A DNA stretch of 64,000 nt, taken from the NCBI GenBank assembly GCA_963929535.1, contig CAWVIZ010000003.1, positions 325,708 to 389,707 of the forward strand, given 5' to 3'. Source of the stretch: Pullilachnospira sp963929535. Its GTDB lineage: Bacteria; Bacillota; Clostridia; Lachnospirales; Lachnospiraceae. Below are positions 16,288 to 23,900 of this stretch, piece after piece. Both the position numbers and the translations under genes were made by a program. Every line of letters begins with the position of its first letter. The stretch's first letter is position 1. The notes under the pieces were generated by a model that saw nothing but the letters and a program-made list of their open reading frames with translations, was not told where the DNA came from and ran no database searches.

Positions 16288-17276
16288 ATTAGAACAACCG
16301 TTACATCTCATCGCTTCGACATAACGGTTGTTCTAATGATGTTCTTTATTCAATTTTTATAACCTCTTCTTACTTTTCTTTCTTCTTATTTACCTATCTT
16401 TTTAGATAATTACCCGATACGAAATGTTCTTGACAGTTCCATATTCAATTATCTATATCAATTTTTCTTCCCTGCTCGTAAGCTTTCACTTACTTAGAAA
16501 TGTTATATATATGTGATAATAAAAAGTTTCCGATTTATCTCCCGTAATGAATCTTCCAGGCTTTCCTCTACTTTCACTTGCTATATAATCGTACTTCCGA
16601 ATCAGAGACTTAAAATATAAGATTTTCTTTTCAAATACATCTGCTGCTCATCTGTCAGCCCATATATTTTACTCTTTTACTTATATTTTATGGATTCCAC
16701 CATTTAAATATTATATAGTGTCGTTCAATAGAAGATAAAACCTTTTTAAATTATATTTCTTTACATATAATTTAAAATCTTTTTATTATTGGTGTGGTAC
16801 CTTGCTCAGTGTAAGTACTAACTTTTTTTACCTTTCATCTAATCTCTTTATCATCTTCTTTGTGATGATCTTCTTTTTCTTTTCATCCTTCATGAAAGGT
16901 CTTTCTTGCGGGGAACGTTATGTCGTACCACTCTTACACTGGTTATTAGATTCTTCCTTTCCCATTGGAATCACCCTTTCCGCTCAATCTTTCGATTCGA
17001 GGTCTTACTTTTCACATCTCATCTAATGAATACCGATTTCTTTTGTACTTCAGATCCTGTCAGCTGTTTTTGATTTCTTTATCATGTTTGAATAAGATAC
17101 CTGATATCCTACCGCCCAAACTTTCCGGAAATCCGATTCATCTGATAAGATTCTGTCGTATGATGAAATTCCGCTTCCTTTGATGTTCCTTCTTCCATTC
17201 TTCTTATGAGGATTTCTCGTCTCCTTCATAGAAAATGGGGTGTTGATGTTTTGAAGTAAGTGTTTTGTTTGTTGTT
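16288..17276 (-). ncRNA. Candidate large structured non-coding RNA (unknown class)
   Basis: About 1 kb without a credible protein gene, behind a near-consensus promoter, purine-rich on the minus strand. The predicted RNA holds many perfect complements. CAGTGTAAG (16941-16933) pairs with CTTACACTG (16815-16807), while GTGGTAC (16931-16925) pairs with GTACCAC (16800-16794); the two are interleaved, as in a pseudoknot. Between them ACCTTTCAT pairs with ATGAAAGGT (nine pairs), enclosing a six-pair hairpin. A stem closed by a GAAA tetraloop lies at 17001-16983. GAAATCC (17216-17210) pairs with GGATTTC (17134-17128). A 12-pair AT hairpin lies at 16776-16745, and AGATAATT pairs with AATTATCT further on. 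The last hairpin has 16 perfect pairs (16288-16303 with 16322-16337). The 3' end could be near 16740 or near 16288. The class (ROOL, GOLLD, OLE or new) cannot be told here. Confidence 0.5.
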
Positions 17277-17282
17277 GATATT

Positions 17283-17311
17283 ATAATAGCAGAAGCCCCT
17301 GTATTTGTCAA
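17283..17311 (-). promoter_or_regulatory. Strong sigma-A promoter of the candidate large RNA
   Basis: On the minus strand TTGACA (17311-17306), exactly 17 bases, TATTAT (17288-17283), preceded by about 40 bases of A/T runs that look like an UP element. This is the best promoter match in the window; it points into the gene-free stretch. Confidence 0.75.
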
Positions 17312-17638
17312 CACATTTTTTTGATATTTTTAAAAATATTTTTTAATACTATATTTATCCGTTCTTTAACTATTAATTGTAGTTTATTTTCATATTTTTT
17401 CAGATTATTTTGTATAGCGTTTCATTTCAAAATTTCATTCTCAAAAAGCCCCCTCGCAAATGCAAACATATCCATTTTTCGGAGCCAGGCATATACCGCC
17501 GGCACGCATCTGACACCGCCCGGAACAAAACGAAGACTGCCTGGCGTTGGCGGCACCCCCCGGGAGGATCGGAAAAAGCCGGCCTGTCCAGGAGTTTCAA
17601 GTCCTGAAACAGACCGGCACATCTGCCGCTGTATCTTA

Positions 17639-19906
17639 TTATCCCCGATAATAATTGATCAGACATCCCTTCAGGATAATCGTTCTCTCATCGTCCGTCA
17701 GCTCACCCAGCTTTAACTGGAAGGGTACAAGCCCTCCATCCTTTACTGTGTAAGCCGTGATGGTCTCGGCCTTCTCCTCCACCGCTTTCCGGATCTGCGG
17801 AATAAACAGATAATCCCCATTGGCAAAAGGCAGATCCCCTGACGGAATCAGGAAAGGAAGCATACCCCAGTTGATCAGGTTGGAGCGGTACCTCTTAGTG
17901 GCATATTCATTGGCAATATTAGCCCAGCCCCCCAGAACCTTCTGGCAGGATGCTGCCTGCTCACGGGCGGAACCATCTCCCGGCTTGACAGCAAAAATTG
18001 TGGATCCTACACCCAGGTTGGATGCACTCACCTCCGGATATTCTTTACGTACCGCAGCCAGCACATCCGCCAGCTCCGGCACTGCTCCAACAGGGTCTTC
18101 TCCCTTTTCAATGGCCTTCTGTGCTTTCTGCACCTCTTTTGCCCGTCCCACATATGCGGGATCCTTTCTGGAAAGAGCAAACTCCGCCAGCCCCAAGGGA
18201 TTGGAGCGGTAAGAAGAAGTCTCTCCGGACGGGATCAGCTCATCGGTGGTGGTTACAGGATCATGGATCTCAGATACCACTTTCAGGACCAGATTGTCCG
18301 CCAGGCTTGGCATCTCGGGCCAGTCCTTGATGTTGGGTCCGAACTGGATCTCCACCGACGGATCCGCCACGCCCTTGCTGTCAAACACCCTGTTCTTATA
18401 AATGGTGCTGTCAAAGAAATATCTGGGATTGGTGTACGTTCCTTCAAACTCTGTAGCCGGAGTCAGACGTCCCTTGTTGGCTGCTGTGGCCGCAATGGAT
18501 CTGGCATCCATCAGCGCCACTGATGAGATCTGTCCGTTCTGGATCTTGGATCCCTCCCGATTGGGGAAGTTTCTGGTGGAATGACGGATACTGAAGGCAT
18601 TGTTGGCCGGTGTATCTCCAGCTCCGAAGCAGGGACCGCAGAACGCAGTTTTTACCACAGCTCCCGTCTCCAGCAATGTGGCCAGAGTACCATTCTTGGC
18701 CAGTTCAATGTAAATGGGCGTGCTGGCCGGATACACGCTCAGCGTAAATGCATCTGCCCCGATGCTGGCTCCCTTCAGGATATCCGCCGCCGCACAGATA
18801 TTTTCAAATCCGCCTCCCGCGCAGCCCGCGATGATCCCCTGATCCACGTACAGTCTTCCGTCCTTCACCTTATTCTTCAGCGTAAACGGAATCTTACCGT
18901 CCAGACTGACCTGAGCCTTTTTCTCCACATCCTCCAGAATATCCGTCAGATTGGCGTTCAGCTCATCAATGGTGTATGTATTGCTGGGATGGAAGGGCAT
19001 GGCGATCATCGGACGGATCTTATCCAGCTCCACCACGATCATGCCATCATAATATGCGATCTCACCTGGATTCAGCTCTTTATACGCTTCCTCTCTTCCG
19101 TGAATCTCATAAAATTCCCGGATCTTCTCATCGGTTCTCCAGACAGATGACAGACAGGTGGTTTCAGTGGTCATTACATCAATGCCGATACGGAAATCCG
19201 CACTGAGGCTGGACACACCGGGGCCCACGAATTCCATCACTTTGTTCTTCACATATCCATTTTTGAATACAGCGCCGATGATAGCCAGGGCCACATCCTG
19301 CGGTCCCACTCCCGGAATGGGTTCTCCCTTCAGGTATACTCCCACCACTCCCGGCATACTGATATCATATGTCTTGGATAAAAGCTGTTTTACCAGCTCC
19401 GGTCCGCCTTCGCCAACCGCCATGGTACCAAGAGCTCCATACCGGGTATGGCTGTCAGAACCCAGGATCATCTTCCCGGCTTCTGCCAGCATTTCCCTGG
19501 CATACTGATGGATTACAGCCTGGTGCGGGGGAACATACACGCCGCCGTACTTCTTGGCGCATGTGAGTCCGAACATGTGATCATCCTCATTGATCGTTCC
19601 TCCCACTGCGCACAGAGAATTGTGGCAGTTGGTCAGCACATAGGGAATGGGGAATTTTTCCAGTCCGGACGCACGCGCTGTCTGAATGATTCCCACAAAG
19701 GTAATATCATGGGATGTCAGCTTGTCAAATTTGATCTGCAGCTCTTCCATATTTCCGGAGGTATTATGCTCCTTTAAAATCCCATATGCAATGGTATTCT
19801 TCGCAGCTTCTTTAGGTGCAGGAAATCCCTGCGCAGCCGCTTTCTCCGGTTCTACGATCTCAGTTCCACCTGTCAGATATGCTCCGCCTTCATATAATTG
19901 AATCAT
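17639..19906 (-). CDS. Aconitase-superfamily hydratase, YbhJ-like
   Basis: 755 residues with AGGGAG before the ATG at 19906. All aconitase features are present: HNTSG near the start, the SDSHTRYGALGTMAVGEGG segment, and the three cysteines for the 4Fe-4S cluster (one in TNCHNSL or in the CAGGGFENICAA region near 362, two in FCGPCFGAGD near 424). The length and segment order fit E. coli YbhJ (about 750 residues), whose substrate is not established, better than citrate aconitase. It lies 20 bases downstream of a PucR-family regulator and is probably co-transcribed with it. It would hydrate or dehydrate a tricarboxylic-like acid in the cytoplasm. Confidence 0.88.
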   Translation of the reverse strand: MIQLYEGGAYLTGGTEIVEPEKAAAQGFPAPKEAAKNTIAYGILKEHNTSGNMEELQIKFDKLTSHDITFVGIIQTARASGLEKFPIPYVLTNCHNSLCAVGGTINEDDHMFGLTCAKKYGGVYVPPHQAVIHQYAREMLAEAGKMILGSDSHTRYGALGTMAVGEGGPELVKQLLSKTYDISMPGVVGVYLKGEPIPGVGPQDVALAIIGAVFKNGYVKNKVMEFVGPGVSSLSADFRIGIDVMTTETTCLSSVWRTDEKIREFYEIHGREEAYKELNPGEIAYYDGMIVVELDKIRPMIAMPFHPSNTYTIDELNANLTDILEDVEKKAQVSLDGKIPFTLKNKVKDGRLYVDQGIIAGCAGGGFENICAAADILKGASIGADAFTLSVYPASTPIYIELAKNGTLATLLETGAVVKTAFCGPCFGAGDTPANNAFSIRHSTRNFPNREGSKIQNGQISSVALMDARSIAATAANKGRLTPATEFEGTYTNPRYFFDSTIYKNRVFDSKGVADPSVEIQFGPNIKDWPEMPSLADNLVLKVVSEIHDPVTTTDELIPSGETSSYRSNPLGLAEFALSRKDPAYVGRAKEVQKAQKAIEKGEDPVGAVPELADVLAAVRKEYPEVSASNLGVGSTIFAVKPGDGSAREQAASCQKVLGGWANIANEYATKRYRSNLINWGMLPFLIPSGDLPFANGDYLFIPQIRKAVEEKAETITAYTVKDGGLVPFQLKLGELTDDERTIILKGCLINYYRG

Positions 19907-19926
19907 CTCTTACTCCCTTTCTCAGG

Positions 19927-21012
19927 TCAATCCTGGTTTTCCATGTATTTCATATAGCTTACCACCATCATGGCAATCTTGAACGTCAGGGCATCGTCAA
20001 ATACCCGGATATCCAGTCCCGTACTCTTCTGCAGCTTCTCCAGACGGTATACCAGTGTATTTCTGTGTACATAAAGCTGACGTGAAGTCTCTGAAACGTT
20101 CAGGTTGTTCTCAAAGAACTTATTGATGGTGGTCAGGGTTTCATCATCAAACGTATCCGGAAGCTGCTTGCCGAACACCTCCCGCATGAACATCTGACAC
20201 AAAGGAATGGGCAGCTGATAGATCAGCCGGCCGATCCCCAGATTGTTGTAGGGCACCACCACCTTGTCAGCATAAAAAATCTTTCCTACTTCCAGGGCCA
20301 TTTTGGCCTCCTTGTAAGATCTGGACACGTCCTTGATCTCCCGGATGATATTTCCATAGGAAACCCTGACCTGGGACATAGCCTCCACATTCAGCATATC
20401 CACCAGTGTCCGGGCAATCTGGTTCAGCTCCTCATATCCATCCGTATCCTTCAGCTCCTTGACAATGATGATGCTCTTCTCATCCACAGCCGTGATATAA
20501 TCTCTGGGTTTGGAGGCGTACAGGCTCCGGATCGTTTCCATGGCGTTGTTATCCTTCTCATACTTTGTCTCCACCATAAAGACTACCCGTTTTACGTCCG
20601 TCTCGATCCGAAGCTTTTTGGCCCGGTTATAGATATCCACCATCAGCAGATTATCCAGCAACAGGTTCTGGATAAAATTATTCTTGTCCAGACGCTCTTT
20701 ATAGGCAATGATCAGATTCTGGATCTGGCAGACCGCGATCTTTCCGATCATATACGCATCTTCACTGTTTCCTTTGGCCACCAGCACATACTCCACTGTC
20801 TGATCGTCATATACTTTAAAAAAATGGTATCCCTGCATCACCTGACTGTCTGCCGGAGACTGGGCAAAATCCCGGATATGATCCGCATTCAGCTCTTCAT
20901 CCTCCATCGTAGTCACCAGCATCTGTCCTTCCACATTCAGCACGCACAGATCGATCCTGGTAATGGCCCGCAGCTCGTCAATCGTTCTCTGTAATACCTG
21001 GCTTGAAACCAA
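19927..21012 (-). CDS. PucR/CdaR-family transcriptional regulator
   Basis: 361 residues. The N-terminal 120 residues resemble the sugar-diacid recognition fold of CdaR (IDELRAITRIDLCVLN). The middle is a GGDEF-like PucR region, and the C-terminus (about 310-355) is the HTH_30 helix-turn-helix, NVSETSRQLYVHRNTLVYRL. The only start with a good ribosome binding site (AAGGAAG seven bases before) is a TTG at 21012. By family it is an activator responding to small acids; here it lies directly upstream of the hydratase, so that gene is its probable target together with its own promoter at 21190-21218. Confidence 0.88.
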   Translation of the reverse strand: MVSSQVLQRTIDELRAITRIDLCVLNVEGQMLVTTMEDEELNADHIRDFAQSPADSQVMQGYHFFKVYDDQTVEYVLVAKGNSEDAYMIGKIAVCQIQNLIIAYKERLDKNNFIQNLLLDNLLMVDIYNRAKKLRIETDVKRVVFMVETKYEKDNNAMETIRSLYASKPRDYITAVDEKSIIIVKELKDTDGYEELNQIARTLVDMLNVEAMSQVRVSYGNIIREIKDVSRSYKEAKMALEVGKIFYADKVVVPYNNLGIGRLIYQLPIPLCQMFMREVFGKQLPDTFDDETLTTINKFFENNLNVSETSRQLYVHRNTLVYRLEKLQKSTGLDIRVFDDALTFKIAMMVVSYMKYMENQD

Positions 21013-21189
21013 GTTCTCACTTCCTTCCTGTCTCTTTCTGAATCCGAGTCAAAAACCCACAGCAGCGCTACAGATCCTGACTTCCCCCGGCAGGTCTTCG
21101 CTCCGCTTCGGCCCGACCCAGACACGTTCGCCTGGCTCACTGCCCGCGGGAATCAATGATCGTCAGCAAACCTTTAGTAACTATCTACT

Positions 21190-21218
21190 AATATATCGTA
21201 TTTTTCGTAAAATAGCAA
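21190..21218 (-). promoter_or_regulatory. Sigma-A-type promoter of the PucR-hydratase operon
   Basis: On the minus strand TTGCTA, 17 bases, TATATT, about 175 bases before the TTG start. The stretch between includes TTCGCCTGGCTCACT, shared with 7461. Confidence 0.6.
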
Positions 21219-21239
21219 ACAATAATCACGGTATTTACA

Positions 21240-21272
21240 TAAAAACAGAGGGTATACTTTCGTATACCCTCC
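21240..21272 (-). terminator. Rho-independent terminator of the UgpC-type ATPase gene
   Basis: GAGGGTATAC pairs with GTATACCCTC around a GAAA loop, followed on the minus strand by TGTTTTTATG. It lies 26 bases after the stop. Confidence 0.85.
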
Positions 21273-21297
21273 GAAAAACCTTCTGTTATTCCTGATA

Positions 21298-22401
21298 TTA
21301 GTTTGTGATAACCTGCTCTGTCTCTTTGTCGAACACATGAACCTTGGACATATCCAGGCTGAACTTCACGGTATCTCCCTGTCTGGAAGTGGTGTGCGGA
21401 TTTACACGGGCTGTCATGTTGAATCCTTCAACCTCAAAGTACAGGAATACCTCAGCACCCAGCAGCTCGTATACGTTGATTCTTGCTTCAACAACGCTGT
21501 CCGGGAATGTGGTGGCATCGTCTGTTACGTTCTCAGGACGGATACCCAGAACAACAGTCTTTCCGTCATAGCCGCCATCGATCACTGCTTTTGCTTTCTC
21601 GGCCGGCAGTCTCAGCTTGTACTGTCCGATCAGCAGGTCTACATCTTTTCCGGATACCTTAACGGTAGCATCCAGGAAGTTCATCTGCGGAGATCCGATG
21701 AATCCGGCAACAAACAGGTTACCCGGCTTGTTGTACAGGTTCTGCGGAGTATCTACCTGCTGAACCACACCGTCCTTCATAACAACGATTCTGGTTCCCA
21801 GGGTCATAGCCTCTGTCTGGTCATGGGTTACGTAGATGATGGTTGCACCCAGTCTCTCATGCAGTTTGGAGATCTCAGTTCTCATCTGAACACGAAGCTT
21901 TGCATCCAGGTTGGACAGCGGCTCGTCCATCAGGAATACCTTGGGATCACGAACGATAGCACGTCCCATAGCAACACGCTGTCTCTGACCACCGGACAGA
22001 GCCTTCGGTTTACGATCCAGCAGCTTCTCCAGATCCAGGATCTTAGCTGCCTCTTTTACCATCTTGTCGATCTGATCCTTGGGAGTTTTTCTCAGTTTCA
22101 GACCGAAAGCCATATTGTCATATACAGTCATATGCGGATACAGAGCGTAGTTCTGGAATACCATTGCGATATCTCTGTCCTTCGGCTCTACATCGTTCAT
22201 AACTTTATCACCAATCTTCAGGGTTCCGCCTGTGATCTCCTCCAGTCCGGCGATCATACGAAGGGTGGTGGACTTTCCACATCCGGAAGGACCTACGAAG
22301 ATGATAAACTCTTTGTCTTCAATCTCCAGGTTGAAGTCTTTTACTGCTTCAAATCCGTTGGGATATGTTTTATTAATGTGCTGTAAGGATAAACTTGCCA
22401 T
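21298..22401 (-). CDS. UgpC/MsmX-type sugar ABC transporter ATPase
   Basis: 367 residues with AGGAGG seven bases before the ATG at 22401. Walker A GPSGCGKST (38-46), signature LSGGQRQRVAMGRA (about 135-148), Walker B VFLMDEPLSNLDAKL, and the H-loop VTHDQ are intact. The C-terminal OB-type domains (about 240-367) are those of the MalK/UgpC group. These ATPases are multitask subunits that energise several oligosaccharide importers, and the gene is solitary as is usual for MsmX. It is therefore a likely partner of importers such as that at the left edge of the window. Confidence 0.95.
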   Translation of the reverse strand: MASLSLQHINKTYPNGFEAVKDFNLEIEDKEFIIFVGPSGCGKSTTLRMIAGLEEITGGTLKIGDKVMNDVEPKDRDIAMVFQNYALYPHMTVYDNMAFGLKLRKTPKDQIDKMVKEAAKILDLEKLLDRKPKALSGGQRQRVAMGRAIVRDPKVFLMDEPLSNLDAKLRVQMRTEISKLHERLGATIIYVTHDQTEAMTLGTRIVVMKDGVVQQVDTPQNLYNKPGNLFVAGFIGSPQMNFLDATVKVSGKDVDLLIGQYKLRLPAEKAKAVIDGGYDGKTVVLGIRPENVTDDATTFPDSVVEARINVYELLGAEVFLYFEVEGFNMTARVNPHTTSRQGDTVKFSLDMSKVHVFDKETEQVITN

Positions 22402-22641
22402 TCTAATACCTCCTGCTTGTACTGCATGTGTAATTTCCCATCAGGACATCGTCCTGTAACTGGTTCTAAGTATAAAGGAATTGCCCCGGAACCGCTATAC
22501 CATATTTACACAAATATTTCGTTTTCAGCTTGGCAATTCTGCCTGTCATGGTACTGGCACCCCACCTTTTGGGGCATATTGACTAAAATATTCTAAATTT
22601 CATATACAGATTGACGAATATGCATTTTATCATTTCTTTAT

Positions 22642-22670
22642 TTGCTTTTTTGTGCCATTTTCGCTATACT
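22642..22670 (+). promoter_or_regulatory. Sigma-A-type promoter of the YesL-family gene
   Basis: TTGCTT, 17 bases, TATACT, 78 bases before the ATG. The leader holds a hairpin, TCCGGA-GCC-gtaa-GGC-TCCGGA, at about 22687-22709, between promoter and ribosome binding site. Confidence 0.6.
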
Positions 22671-22748
22671 AAAAAGAGCAGTTATCCGGAAGCCGTAAGG
22701 CTCCGGAGGGCATTTTATACAGACTTATAATAAGAAGGAAGGCAAATT

Positions 22749-23624
22749 ATGGGCAATCTATTTAATCCGGACAACAAGTTTTTTACATTTATGGCTAAGG
22801 TTGCGGATCTGATGATCCTGAATTTTCTCTGTATCATCTGCTGTATTCCTGTAATCACAGCCGGAGCATCCATCACAGCCATGTTTTATGTGACTCTGAA
22901 GATGGTCCGCGGTGAGGAGACTTATATTGTGAAGGGATTCTTTCATTCCTTTAAGCAGAACTTCCGCCAGGGCATCGTAATCCATCTGATCATGCTGGTG
23001 GTAGGCATCATCCTGGTGTTCGATCTTTATTTCACCCGGCAGATGGCCGATCAGAACGTGATGTATAAGGTTCTCACTTATGTCTTTATGGTGGGTATCG
23101 TAATATATCTGATGATCTTTACCTATATCTACCCGATGCTGGCCAAGTTCTACAACTCCGTGAAGAATACCTTCCGGAATTCCCTGCTGATGTCCATCCG
23201 TCATCTTCCTTACACCCTTCTGATGATGGCAGTTACGGTGGCACCTATTCTGATCATGATCTTCGCTGGACAGATCGGGTCCTTTGTGATCCTGTTTTAT
23301 ATTCTGATGGGCTTCGCAGTGATCGCATATATCAATTCCCGGTTCTTTGTAAAGATTTTTGACCGGTATATTCCCAATGAGGAGGATCAGGAAGAAGGAG
23401 AAAAGGAGGTGGAGATCGACACCTCTGTGTTCCAGAATCTCCAGCCCACCAACGACCTTCCAGGTGAGGATGACAGCAGATTTGATCCCAACGCCCGTCC
23501 CTGGGAGCTTCCCGCAGAGGATACCTCTTCCGCTGACAATGGCGGAGAAAATGCCCCGGAGGAATCCGATGATATTCCTTCCGAAGCCCAGGACAGCAGC
23601 GAGGAGGATACGGAAAATAAATAA
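22749..23624 (+). CDS. YesL-family membrane protein (DUF624)
   Basis: 291 residues with AAGGAAGG before the ATG. About six hydrophobic segments in residues 20-200 (MILNFLCIICCIPVITAG and others) match YesL/DUF624 proteins, which are usually encoded with YesM/YesN and sugar ABC genes; their role is not known. The last 80 residues are an unusual acidic, Pro/Ser/Glu-rich cytoplasmic tail. It is divergent from the UgpC ATPase gene across a 347-base gap. Confidence 0.85.
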   Translation: MGNLFNPDNKFFTFMAKVADLMILNFLCIICCIPVITAGASITAMFYVTLKMVRGEETYIVKGFFHSFKQNFRQGIVIHLIMLVVGIILVFDLYFTRQMADQNVMYKVLTYVFMVGIVIYLMIFTYIYPMLAKFYNSVKNTFRNSLLMSIRHLPYTLLMMAVTVAPILIMIFAGQIGSFVILFYILMGFAVIAYINSRFFVKIFDRYIPNEEDQEEGEKEVEIDTSVFQNLQPTNDLPGEDDSRFDPNARPWELPAEDTSSADNGGENAPEESDDIPSEAQDSSEEDTENK

Positions 23625-23636
23625 CCGTACACGGAA

Positions 23637-23724
23637 CAAGGGCCGCCCCTGGAATTTCCTGAAGGCAGATGATCTGCAGATGCAGATCACACTGCCATCG
23701 GATTCCCGGGACGGCCCTTTTTTA
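23637..23724 (+). terminator. Long terminator hairpin after the YesL-family gene
   Basis: AGGGCCGCCC at the left pairs with GGGACGGCCCT at the right over an approximately 80-base stem-loop, followed by six T. The remaining bases to 23900 show no gene. Confidence 0.75.
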
Positions 23725-23900
23725 TTTCCGCAGACAAACTTTCCAGCGGACATGTCTTCCTGTTCTTTCGTCGGATGCTGCAGGTCATTCCCCCTGTTTT
23801 CCTGGGGATGATCTGCAGCAGTTCCCCCTTACGGATTCTCTGCCGCCAATGCAGGTTCACAGTCCTTACAAACCGGCGAAAGGCGGAACTGCTGCGATAT

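Noticed and set aside
17050..17229. A 59-codon minus-strand frame starting MKETRNPHKK behind the strong promoter
   Set aside because: No ribosome binding site before the ATG, and the stretch takes part in the base pairing proposed for the large RNA. Kept only as an alternative.
16288..17276. A group II intron, tmRNA, RNase P RNA or signal recognition RNA in the gene-free stretch
   Set aside because: None of the characteristic core segments of those RNAs is found on either strand.
22758..23753. A 331-codon minus-strand frame
   Set aside because: It is the complement of the YesL-family gene; His/Asp-rich composition is the usual shadow of membrane segments.
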